DNA of 42,733 bases, from contig JALHMM010000054.1 in the NCBI GenBank assembly GCA_022844045.1, positions 1-42,733 of the forward strand, read 5' to 3'. Each line of letters opens with the position of its first letter. The stretch's first letter is position 1. Shown in pieces: positions 1 through 8,500 of this stretch. The translations under genes and the position numbers were made by a program. Below the pieces are notes generated by a model. That model saw nothing but the letters and a program-made list of their open reading frames with translations, ran no database searches and was not told the DNA's origin. Source of the DNA: Reyranellaceae bacterium. Its GTDB lineage: Bacteria > Pseudomonadota > Alphaproteobacteria > Reyranellales > Reyranellaceae.

Positions 1-30
1 CGCCGCGCCACTGGAGTGGCGCGCCCCCAG
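1..30. repeat. Palindromic repeat, GCGCCACTGGAGTGGCGC type
   Basis: The left edge contains the perfect palindrome GCGCCACTGGAGTGGCGC followed by GCCCCC. The same palindrome occurs at 32659-32725 in two copies, so it is a dispersed element. It sits just downstream of the flavoprotein gene that ends at 108 and could act as a hairpin at the end of that operon. That role is inference. Confidence 0.7.
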
Positions 31-107
31 CCTTTTGATCGCCGCTAGCGATACCCCTGCGCGCACGGGGAGAGAGCGGAGACCGCCATCTGTGACCGAC
101 CCGCCGC

Positions 108-1502
108 TCACCCGAAGGTCTCGGCGGCGATGGTGCGGAACCAGCCTTCAGCGTAGAGCGCCTCGCGCGCGCGGAACTCCTGGGGCGCGTCGAGCGGGCT
201 GACGCCACCGGCGCCCGGGATGTCGGCGAGCTGGCCGTTGGTCGGCTTGTAGACGCCGGCGATGGTGATGCCGTAGTCCGGCGCCACCAGGCTGTAGCAG
301 GTGTTGATCAGCCGGGGCTCGACTGGCTCGCGGCCGGCCAGCCGCGCGACGATGGCGGCGGCGCAGACCTTGGCCTGGGCGTTGGCCGAGAAGGCCGACT
401 TGGGCATCGCGCCCATGATCGCTGCGTCGCCGATGACATGAATGCCCGGCCGCAGCCTGGACTCGAACGACACCGGCTCGACCGGGCACCAGCCGCTGCG
501 GTCGGCGACGCCCGCCGCCTCGGCGATGCGCCCGGCGCGCTGCGGCGGGATCACATTGGCTACCGCCGCCTTGTGCTGCGCGAAGTCGGTCGACAACGTC
601 ATCGCGACGGGATCGACCGCGGTGACCTTGCCGCCTTTCGACAGCGACACCCATTCGAGCAGGCCGGGATACAGCTTCGCCCAGGCATCCTGGAACAGGC
701 GCTGCTTGGAGAACGCGTCCTTGGAGTCGAGCAGCAGCAGCTTCGACTTCGGCTTCTTGGTCTTCAGATAATGCGCGATCAGGCTGGCGCGCTCGTAGGG
801 GCCGGGCGGGCAGCGGAAGGGATTGGCCGGGGCTGACATCACGACCAACCCGCCATCGTCCATCGCCTCGAGCTGGCGGCGCAGCAGCACGGTCTGCGCG
901 CCGGCCTTCCAGGCGTGCGGCATCGTCTCGGCCGCAGCTTCGGTGTAGCCCGGCAGGCCCGACCAGTTGAGGTCGATACCCGGTGCCAGCACCAGCCGGT
1001 CGAACGGCAGGCGCGTGCCACCCTCGAGCACGACTTCCTTGCCGTCGACACCGATGGCGAGCCCCGGCGTGACGGTCACGCCGGCGCGCGCGACGCCGTC
1101 ATGCGTGAATTGCTGCTGCACGATCTCGCGCAGGCCGCCGATCACGGCATTGCTGAACGGGCACGCCGTGAACACGCGGTCGGGCTCGATCAGGCTCACC
1201 GCCAGCTTCGGCTCCAGCGCCTTCAGAGTCCGCGCGCAAGTGGCACCAGCGAAGCCGCCACCGATGACGACGACTCGAGCGGCCGCCTGCGCTGAAGCAA
1301 TGCGCGGCGCCGCGAGCGCACCCATCATCGCCGCGCCAAGTGTCAGAAAGGCTCTTCTACCTTCCCCCGGAGGGGGAAGGTGGCGCGCGCCAGCGCGACG
1401 GATGGGGGATGTCGAAGACGGACTCCTGCGTCCGTCTTCGACATCCCCCATCCGCCCTTCGGGCACCTTCCCCCTCCGGGGGAAGGGAGTGGTGGGTTTC
1501 AT
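108..1502 (-). CDS. FccB/SoxF-like FAD flavoprotein (sulfide dehydrogenase type)
   Basis: A predicted periplasmic NAD(P)/FAD-dependent oxidoreductase of the flavocytochrome c sulfide dehydrogenase family, 464 residues. A Tat motif (RRAFL, residues 49-53) is followed by a hydrophobic stretch ending SAQA. The dinucleotide-binding motif VVIGGGFAG starts near residue 78. The two cysteines expected for the redox disulfide of FccB are present near residues 231 (FRCPPGP) and 339 (GWCPVEP), and the C-terminal flavocytochrome domain is complete. The start is taken as ATG at 1502 because it shares one base with the stop of the cytochrome gene upstream (TGATG); a GTG lies one codon before it. Residues of roughly 6-48 are encoded by a palindromic repeat, so the Tat n-region is abnormally long. 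The partner is probably the adjacent cytochrome. Whether the donor is sulfide or the upstream molybdenum hydroxylase is unknown. Confidence 0.88.
   Translation of the reverse strand: MKPTTPFPRRGKVPEGRMGDVEDGRRSPSSTSPIRRAGARHLPPPGEGRRAFLTLGAAMMGALAAPRIASAQAAARVVVIGGGFAGATCARTLKALEPKLAVSLIEPDRVFTACPFSNAVIGGLREIVQQQFTHDGVARAGVTVTPGLAIGVDGKEVVLEGGTRLPFDRLVLAPGIDLNWSGLPGYTEAAAETMPHAWKAGAQTVLLRRQLEAMDDGGLVVMSAPANPFRCPPGPYERASLIAHYLKTKKPKSKLLLLDSKDAFSKQRLFQDAWAKLYPGLLEWVSLSKGGKVTAVDPVAMTLSTDFAQHKAAVANVIPPQRAGRIAEAAGVADRSGWCPVEPVSFESRLRPGIHVIGDAAIMGAMPKSAFSANAQAKVCAAAIVARLAGREPVEPRLINTCYSLVAPDYGITIAGVYKPTNGQLADIPGAGGVSPLDAPQEFRAREALYAEGWFRTIAAETFG
1358..1486. repeat. Nested palindromic repeat, copy A (inside a coding region)
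   Basis: About 129 bp starting TACCTTCCCCCGGAGGGGG and ending with the inverse sequence. The outer arms are themselves hairpins. Inner arms GGATGGGGGATGTCGAAGACG and the complement surround a short loop. This copy lies inside the flavoprotein gene between its ATG and the Tat motif, and its length keeps the frame open. It is the only one of six full copies that is within a gene. Confidence 0.93.
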
Positions 1503-1807
1503 CACGGCGCGTCCTTTTGCGCGGCGAACCAGGTCGCCAGCGCCTCGATCTCGGGGTCGGTGTAGCCCTTGGCGATGCGGCCCATCACCGTCGGTGCGCG
1601 CTCGCCTTTTTGGAAGTCGCGCATCGCCGCGGCGATTTCGGCCGCTGGCCGGCCGTTCAGTCGCGGTATCGCGGTGTCGACGTTTTTTTCGATCGCGTGG
1701 CAGCCGGAGCAGGACATCGCGCCGAAAGGTCCGTCGGGCGAGGCGGCCTCAGCCGCGCCGCCCGACAGTCCTATCAACAGCAGGCCTATCCAGCGGCCGC
1801 CGCGCAC
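1502..1807 (-). CDS. Small c-type cytochrome (FccA/SoxE-like)
   Basis: A 101-residue secreted monoheme cytochrome c. The N-terminus has a short signal peptide ending near AAEA. The heme-binding motif is CSGCH at residues 33-37, and Met75 in the segment PTVMGRI is the likely sixth ligand. It starts with GTG directly after the TAG stop of the molybdopterin subunit (no spacer), and its stop overlaps the flavoprotein ATG as TGATG, so it is translated within one operon. Family knowledge: such small cytochromes are the electron-accepting subunit of flavocytochrome c sulfide dehydrogenase, and similar cytochromes are also found as acceptors of Ior-type molybdenum hydroxylases. In this operon it could serve either partner. 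Confidence 0.88.
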   Translation of the reverse strand: MRGGRWIGLLLIGLSGGAAEAASPDGPFGAMSCSGCHAIEKNVDTAIPRLNGRPAAEIAAAMRDFQKGERAPTVMGRIAKGYTDPEIEALATWFAAQKDAP

Positions 1808-3988
1808 CTACGCCTTCTTCAGGTCGTGATGCATCAGCGGCAGAGAGCGGATGCGCTTGCCGGTGGCCTTGGCGATGGCGTTGAGCACCGCCGGCGCGGC
1901 CACGGCGATAGTCGGCTCGCCGACACCGCCCCAGAACCCGCCCGACGGCACCAGCACCGTCTCGACCTTCGGCATCTCGTCGATGCGCATCATGTTGTAG
2001 CTGTCGAAGTTGGTCTGCTCGACGGCGCCATCCTTGATGGTGATCTCGCCATAGAGCAACGCCGACAGGCCGTAGACGAAGGAGCCGGCGACCTGGCGCT
2101 CGACCTGCGCCGGGTTGACGACATAGCCGCAATCGGTCGCCGCCGTGATCTTGTGGATCTTCAGCACGCCGGCATCGCTCACCGACACTTCCGCGACGCC
2201 GGCGACATAGCTGCCGTAGCCCATGATCTGCGCGATGCCGTGGAAATGGCCTTTGGGTAGCGGCTTGCCGTAGTTCGCCTTGGCCGCCGCGGCGTTGAGC
2301 ACCGCGAGCCATCTCGGCTTCAGCATCTTGCGGCGGAACTCCAGCGGATCCTGGCCGGCCGCGGCCGCCAGCTCATCCATGAAGCATTCCATGTAGACCG
2401 CGTTCTGGTTCGTGTTCACGCCGCGCCAGAAGCCCGGCGGCACGTGCGGATTGCGCATAGCGTGGTCGACCAGCAGGTTCGGCACGTTGTATCCGTACGC
2501 CGCCTCGACGCCGGTCGCGGCGAAGCCCTGGAACTGCACCGGATCCATGCCGTTGACCAGGTTCTGCGGCAGCACCGAGCTCAGGATCGACTGGCCGGAG
2601 ATGCGCACATGCAGGCCGACGAGGCTGCCCTTGTCGTCCAGGCCGCCGACCAGCTTGCACATGGTCACCGGATGATACTGGCAGTGCGTCATGTCCTCTT
2701 CGCGCGACCAGATCAGCTTGACCGGCACGCCGGGCATCTGCTTGGCGATCAGCACGGCCTGGCGCACATAGTCGGTGCGACCACGCCGGCCGAAGCCGCC
2801 GCCCAGCAGCATCTTGTAGATCTCGCACTTCGCCGCCGGCAGACCCGAGGCATCCGCCGCCGCGGCCAGCGCCGCCTCGCCGTTCTGCGTCGGGCACCAC
2901 ACCTCGCACTTGTCTGGTGTGAAGAGCGCCGTAGCGTTCATCGGCTCCATGGTGACGTGGTGCTGGTAGGGATAGTAGTAGACCGCCTCGACCTTCTTGG
3001 CCGCGCCGGCGATCGCCGCCTTGGCATCACCCGCCTTGTTGCCGACAAAGGCTTCGGCCGCGTCGAGGCCCTCCTTGAGCATCGCCGAGATGGTCGCGCT
3101 CGAGACCTTCGCGTTCGGCGTCTCCTCCCAGACCACCGGCAGCGCGGCGAGCGCGTTGCGCGCGGTCCAATAGGTCTCGGCGATCACCGCGACCGCCGTG
3201 TCGCCAACCTTCACCACACCCTTCACGCCGGGCATGTTCTTGACCTTGTCGGCGTCGAAGCTCACGACCTTCGAGCCGAACACCGGCGCGTCCTTGATCG
3301 TCGCCGTCAGCATGTTCGGCAGACGCAGATCGATGCCGTAGATCTGCTTGCCGGTCAGCTTGTCCAGCGTGTCGAGCCGCTTCAGCGGCTTGCCGGCGAT
3401 CTTCCAGTCCTTGGGGTCCTTGAGCTTGACCTCCTTCGGCGGATCGAGCTTGGCCGCCGCCGCGGCGACCTTGCCGTAGGTCAGCTTGCGGTTGGTCGCC
3501 TTGTGGGTGATGACGCCCTTGTCGACGCTGCACTCCTCCGGCTTGACCTTCCATTCGGCCGCCGCCGCGCGCACTAGCATGTCGCGCGCCGCGGCGCCGC
3601 CCTGGCGGACATATTCCTGCGACTCGCGCACGCCGCGGCTGCCGCCGGTCGAGAAGTTGCGCCACACGCGCTGGCGCGCGAGGTTCTGCGTCGGCGTCGG
3701 ATACTCGGTGGTCACCTTGGACCAATCGCACTCAAGCTCCTCGGCAACGAGCTGTGCCAGTCCGGTCTCGGTGCCCTGGCCCATCTCCGAGCGCGCGATG
3801 CGGATCACGACCTTGTCGTCGGGCTGGATCACGACCCAGGCGTTGATCTCGGGTGCCTTCGCTTGCGCATGAGCGCCGAAGAACGGCACGTTGAAGCCCA
3901 AGGTGAAGCCGCCGCTGATCGCGGCGGCGCCGGCCATCAAGCTGCGGCGCTTGAGGGAACTGGTGAGGGAATTGGATTTCGTCGTCAT
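1808..3988 (-). CDS. Molybdopterin-binding large subunit, isoquinoline 1-oxidoreductase/aldehyde dehydrogenase type
   Basis: The large (beta) subunit of an Ior/Aor-type xanthine dehydrogenase family enzyme, 726 residues, which hydroxylates an N-heterocycle or oxidises an aldehyde using Mo-MCD. A Tat motif (KRRSLM, residues 13-18) precedes a hydrophobic segment ending HAQA, so the enzyme is exported folded to the periplasm. The substrate/cofactor motif GGGFGRR lies near residue 395, and the active-site glutamate is in GGVGEPT near residue 687. The length is usual for the family. The upstream gene, 11 bases away, encodes the 2Fe-2S subunit; the downstream gene is a cytochrome c. There is no FAD subunit of the XDH type, which is normal for Ior-type enzymes that pass electrons to cytochromes. 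The substrate cannot be read from the sequence. Confidence 0.92.
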   Translation of the reverse strand: MTTKSNSLTSSLKRRSLMAGAAAISGGFTLGFNVPFFGAHAQAKAPEINAWVVIQPDDKVVIRIARSEMGQGTETGLAQLVAEELECDWSKVTTEYPTPTQNLARQRVWRNFSTGGSRGVRESQEYVRQGGAAARDMLVRAAAAEWKVKPEECSVDKGVITHKATNRKLTYGKVAAAAAKLDPPKEVKLKDPKDWKIAGKPLKRLDTLDKLTGKQIYGIDLRLPNMLTATIKDAPVFGSKVVSFDADKVKNMPGVKGVVKVGDTAVAVIAETYWTARNALAALPVVWEETPNAKVSSATISAMLKEGLDAAEAFVGNKAGDAKAAIAGAAKKVEAVYYYPYQHHVTMEPMNATALFTPDKCEVWCPTQNGEAALAAAADASGLPAAKCEIYKMLLGGGFGRRGRTDYVRQAVLIAKQMPGVPVKLIWSREEDMTHCQYHPVTMCKLVGGLDDKGSLVGLHVRISGQSILSSVLPQNLVNGMDPVQFQGFAATGVEAAYGYNVPNLLVDHAMRNPHVPPGFWRGVNTNQNAVYMECFMDELAAAAGQDPLEFRRKMLKPRWLAVLNAAAAKANYGKPLPKGHFHGIAQIMGYGSYVAGVAEVSVSDAGVLKIHKITAATDCGYVVNPAQVERQVAGSFVYGLSALLYGEITIKDGAVEQTNFDSYNMMRIDEMPKVETVLVPSGGFWGGVGEPTIAVAAPAVLNAIAKATGKRIRSLPLMHHDLKKA

Positions 3989-3999
3989 GTCGACCTCCC

Positions 4000-4452
4000 T
4001 CAGGCCTTGGCCGCTTCATGGATCGCGGCGCGCACCTGCTGATAGGTGCCGCAGCGGCAGATGTTGGTCATCGCCGCGTCGATGTCGGCGTCGGTCGGCT
4101 TGGGCTTGTCCTTCAGGAGCGCCACCGCGGCCATGATCATGCCGCTCTGGCAGTAGCCGCATTGCGGCACGTCCTGCGCCAGCCAGGCGCGCTGCACCTT
4201 GTTCAGCACGCCGTTGGTGGCGAGGCCCTCGACCGTGACGATCTTCTTGTTGCCGGTGACCTGGCTCAGCGGCACCTGGCAGGAGCGCGTCGCCACGCCA
4301 TCGATATGCACCGTGCAGGCGCCGCACTGGGCGACACCGCAACCGTACTTGGTGCCAGTGAGCCCGATCGTGTCGCGCAAGACCCACAGAAGCGGCGTGC
4401 GCGGATCGACATTAACCTGATGGACTTTGCCGTTGACCGTGAGGGCGGGCAT
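4000..4452 (-). CDS. 2Fe-2S subunit of Ior-type molybdenum hydroxylase
   Basis: The small (alpha) subunit, 150 residues, that carries electrons from the Mo site of the next gene to the cytochrome. The N-terminal plant-type ferredoxin domain has ligands C38, C43, C46 and C58. The C-terminal helical 2Fe-2S domain has C98, C101, C132 and C134 in the usual CxxC...CxC arrangement. The start is ATG 4452, preceded by GGGAGAA eight bases upstream; reading can extend to 4548 but without family similarity. It is first in the four-gene operon. There is no signal peptide, as expected for co-export with the Tat-bearing large subunit. The identification is secure at family level; the substrate is not. Confidence 0.93.
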   Translation of the reverse strand: MPALTVNGKVHQVNVDPRTPLLWVLRDTIGLTGTKYGCGVAQCGACTVHIDGVATRSCQVPLSQVTGNKKIVTVEGLATNGVLNKVQRAWLAQDVPQCGYCQSGMIMAAVALLKDKPKPTDADIDAAMTNICRCGTYQQVRAAIHEAAKA

Positions 4453-4754
4453 GCGGGCTTCTCCCTTGCTGCTGCGAAACGGCCTTGCCCACGTCAACAC
4501 GCGGACAGCCGTCGACTTCTCTACGCCTGAGCGTAGGACATATCGCACGGAGAGGGAAAGACCGTGTGACCATCCCGGTCAAACGATTGTGAGGCAGGCA
4601 CCGCGCAGTTACCGGTCGTCTCCGCCTCATGTCGGGCGCGGTTGCGCGCGACATGCTCGTCGAGCTCCTGGAAACCAACCGGCGGCCCGCAATAGGGCAT
4701 CAGGCGTCAGAGATCACGCACCAAGTGAACGATGGCGCGCTTGAAGTCGCAGCC
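4453..4754. other. Intergenic stretch with no gene seen
   Basis: About 300 bases between the molybdenum hydroxylase operon and the phage-like pseudogene. It must hold the operon promoter. No convincing coding sequence was seen; short open frames have unusual composition. A short inverted repeat at 4521-4536 is listed separately. Confidence 0.6.
4521..4536. promoter_or_regulatory. Inverted repeat upstream of the molybdenum hydroxylase operon
   Basis: CTACGC-CTGA-GCGTAG is a perfect 6-base inverted repeat about 70 bases before the start of the first gene. It could be an operator. No regulator gene is next to it, so this is a weak suggestion. Confidence 0.2.
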
Positions 4755-5324
4755 CTAGGCGATCCAGTTCGCCGTCGAGCGGTCTGCCGCCGCGTCGTCC
4801 ATCATCTGGATCAACGGATGGCGCGGCCACCACTGGCGCTGCAGGTTCTTGATCATCCGCCGCCAGCGCTCCGGCTGGGCGATGGTCGCGAGCCTGGGCG
4901 GATTGGGCGGCGACGCAGGTGGAACATGCTCGATGGAGCCGACCGGCCCGGGCATGGGCGCGGGTGGTAACGGCAGCCCAGGCGCCGGCACGGCCGGATC
5001 GGCCTGGCAGTGGCGGCGGACACTCTTGCCGATGCGATGGTGCAGGGTTCAGTCGAAGACCACGAGGTATTCCCAGCCTTCGACCTCGTAGCTGCGCACC
5101 AACTTGCGCGACGCCAGCTCGTCGAACATCGCGCGCACAGCGTCGTTATCGATCTCGTCGCCGGGAAAGACTTGCATGCGAATGGTGCGTGGCCGCACCG
5201 GCTGCACGCAGTGGTCGTCTGGTGAGTTCCAGAGGCCGACGAACAGGATACGGGTCATCGGCACGCAGTCGATGACGGCCTCCAAGGTCCAGAAGTCGGG
5301 CGAAATAGGACTGTTGCGGGCCAT
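4755..5324 (-). pseudogene. Phage replication/winged-helix-like protein broken by an in-frame TGA
   Basis: One reading frame of 189 codons interrupted by TGA at 5051-5049. The upstream part (91 residues) begins MARNSPISPDFWT and contains LFVGLWNSPDD, RTIRMQVFPGDE and YEVEGWEYLVV. This is the pattern of the phage-type replication/winged-helix proteins that begin ...KPDFWTDE and continue ...LFIGLWNFADD...KRIKMQVFP. In that family the next residues are like FSKHQKI. Here the frame continues after the TGA with TLHHRIGKSVRR in the same register, followed by a proline-rich tail and an ending rich in Trp and Arg. A single nonsense change therefore appears to have split the gene. Readthrough or a sequencing error is possible. 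It borders the low-GC defence island and is probably a prophage remnant. Confidence 0.62.
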
Positions 5325-5412
5325 GGGTCGGACTCCAGCCTGAGAACTGGTGCCGATGTAAACGTCCGAAACCGGACTTCTCCTAATTTCCGCCCTACGG
5401 TTGTCGAGTTTC

Positions 5413-5437
5413 TACCTTCTCCCGCTGGCGGGTAAGG
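5413..5437. repeat. Degenerate hairpin related to the palindromic repeat
   Basis: TACCTTCTCCCGCTGGCGGG followed by TAAGG resembles the outer hairpin of the TACCTTCCCCCGGAGGGGG element but with a different loop and a mismatch. It lies about 80 bases before the helicase gene. It may be a decayed or sister-family copy. Confidence 0.4.
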
Positions 5438-5516
5438 GCGATACGCGTCGCAAAGCTGGCGACTCAGCTTCAAGTTTGATAGTTGTCAGAATCATCAATC
5501 GATTCTTGGTGGTAGC

Positions 5517-8500
5517 ATGGCGAGGCAATACAAGAAAAAGGCTAGCCAAGCCAGTTTCTTAGAAGCCTATTCTCCTGCCGAGAGTTATCTACTTAAGCCC
5601 GCTATAGCTGCTGGGCGCCCTGGACTTATTGAAGGAGTGTCCCCAGCGGGCGATCCTGTTTTGATTAGAGTATGGCCTCGACGCACGACCGAAGACCAAG
5701 ATCTCTTTGACATTTGGCGTCACGAGCTTCGTCAGCTCCATCGTCTTGGTGGCTATCCAGGCGCGCAGCGGTTTATAGCCAAGATATCCGACGCCGGAAG
5801 CGACACTAAGGGATTCTACATCGTTCTAGATACCGGACAGCGGCGGCCGCTAGAGGTGATTCTAGAACGGGGCCGCGCAGCGACCGATTGGCTACGAGCC
5901 CTCGGCCTCCCGGGAAACAGGCATAGGTTGTGGAGTAATCTCAGGAATGTCGCTTGCGGCTTGGAGATTTTACACAACGAAGGCTTAGTGCACCGCAATC
6001 TCGACGGTTGGGCTGTACTCACAACGGCGGGCGCCAATCCTGATTTCCAACTTACCGGGTTCGAGTGGTCTCTACGTCTCAGAGGAACAACAGATACGCC
6101 AAAGCCCGGCCTTGGGCCTGCGCTACCCAGTGTTTCGTTCTCAGCTGATTGGACTGCTTTCGCGCAGTTGGCCGCGCGCGTTCTCAATATTTCTTCAGAG
6201 CGTCTCAGCAATCCATCTATCCCAGACTACGATGTTCATGAAAGCGCGACGGCTGCAGAGATTCGTCTACTACGCAATCTAGCTTTGCCGAACGAGTTGC
6301 CTCGCATCGACGGTGAGCTTGTCTCGACTCAAATAGACCGATTGCTTGGCGCCCTCGATGCTTCTCGATCTTCAGACGACGGCAGATATCACTTGGCGTT
6401 ACGCCTAAGCGGCGAAAGCGATCTCTCTCGTGCCGTTCGGGATGCTTCTGATCTCAGCATCGAAGTCGAAGATCACGATGCTCAGCTAGCATGGATCAAA
6501 GCGGACCTTGGCCCAAACGTTGCCCTTATCGCAACAGGTGATCGAGATAATCTGCAGATCGTGGCTCGCGGCCGAGAGCTCGTATATCGGCTAAGGCAGT
6601 ACCGAGGTACTAACGACGAGCCGACGTGGCAGTTCGCCTTCTGCGAACAGGCCGAGAAGACCGGTAGTTGGAGACGCCCTATCGTCGAAACAACCGAACT
6701 TCCGGCGACGGCATTTAACATCCTTCCACACCAGGATGCTCGCTCCACATACCAGAGGGTGCGAGGGCGAGTCCCAAGCTGGGCAAAACTAATCGAAAGC
6801 TTCCAAGAGGCAGTGAAAGCGGAGACCCGTGAAAGCCGATTGCACCGTGCTCTCGCGTTGTTGCACACCGTTGAGATTGCCTTCGCCGCCGCGAATACAT
6901 TCCCAGTCAACGTGCGATATCCCTCCAGCACAAGTGGAGATCTTCTCGAGATCAGGTTTCGCTCCGACCGAGATGCAGAAGAGATATCGGATGCATTGGA
7001 TCTTGACCCACCTGCGGAGCGCCTGAAGAAAGCCCTCGAAGATGAACGAACTGCGGAAGGTGAAGGATGGACGCTAACGGAGGCTGCAAACCTTGGTCAG
7101 GCTCGTTCTGGTGACCTAGAGGTCACGTATGACGGCCAAGATAGTAGCCATACAGTATTCCGTTTCCGACGCACTGGACATAACCCACTCCTTTTTGAGC
7201 GAGGTTACCTCATTCAATCTGGAGCCAGAGGTGACTTCATTCAGTTCCGTCGGCGCTCCCGAGCAATCCGGCTGCTCAAGGAGCACTCTGAGTTATTGCA
7301 GGTAATGGCCGATCCTCGTGGCCGCCTCCTGCCGAGCCACGACGAAGTCAGGGAGGACGAAGGCTACAAGGAACTCGATGTTGCCAAACAAATTGCATTG
7401 AAGGAATTAGTTGCGGTTCTGCCTATTTATCTCCTTCAAGGGCCACCTGGGGTCGGCAAGACGTTCCTGATCAAGGATCTAGTGCGCAGGCAGTTTGAGG
7501 ACGACCGTGCCACTCGCTTGCTAGTCACTGCACAAGGCAACCATGCCCTCGATCATCTCCTTGATGAACTAGCAGGCAGCTGGGCTTCAGATTCCGAAAA
7601 GCCCCTGACGGTGCGTTGTCGTCCTAAAGATGACGTGACCGAGGCTGGCGTATTCGATCTGTATGCAACAACTGCAAGGCTTGCCACAAGTGTTGCCGAG
7701 TCGCCTCTCGCTCTTGCTGCCTCTTCCACCGTACGGCAGCGACTAATCGCATTGTCAAATGACGGAAGCAGCTCCGGCGATCGGAAGGCAACCGCTGATG
7801 GTCGCGCGCTCGAAGGCTTGATCATGCGCGCGTCCAACCTTGTATTTGCGACAACGAACTCAGCGGACTTAGAACGCCTCGTCGAGGAACGCGGTCAATT
7901 TGATTGGACGATCATCGAAGAGGCCGGCAAAGCAACAGGATGCGAGGTCGTCACCCCGCTAATGCTTTCGCATAGACGATTGCTCATAGGCGATCACAAA
8001 CAACTGCCGCCTTTTGGTTCGCGAGAGCTCCAGGATATATTGGATGACGTCAAGGCAGTACGTCGAACTCTCAAGTCACTACCTACGCTGATCGACCGTA
8101 ATGTCCGACATCTTCTTGATGATGAGCTGCTCGAGTTCATGGAAGATGAGACCCAAGATATAGAGGGACTGTGCACTGACGCTAAGCGAGTGTTGTTTTT
8201 CTTTGAGAATGCCCTATCGACAGAGCTTCAGCGCAGGGAAACTCGTCCCGGTGGTAGGCCAATTGCCAGCACTCTTACAGTGCAGCACCGAATGCACCCG
8301 ACCATTTGCAAACTCGTTTCTGGATGCTTTTACGGGGATCTGGAAACGTCCGACCGGCGAAAGGTTGAAGCGGCGGAGCAAGGAAAATGGCTCGCGTCTC
8401 GGGATCCAAATTCCTTACCGAATCTACCATTAGTGTGGCTCAACATGCCGTATCAACGAAGCGCTCACGGGGTGCGACGGATAGAGCAGTATCCGCGCTT

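Noticed and set aside
1358..1486. The repeat region as a CRISPR array
   Set aside because: The copies are far apart and palindromic, with no regular spacers and no cas genes in the window.
4412..4678. A small gene upstream of the molybdenum hydroxylase
   Set aside because: The frame overlaps the start of the 2Fe-2S gene, is rich in Arg and Pro, and has no likely ribosome-binding site.
5476..5505. A sigma-70 promoter before the helicase gene (TTGATA, spacer, TCGATT)
   Set aside because: The match is weak at the -10 position and could be chance in this AT-richer stretch.
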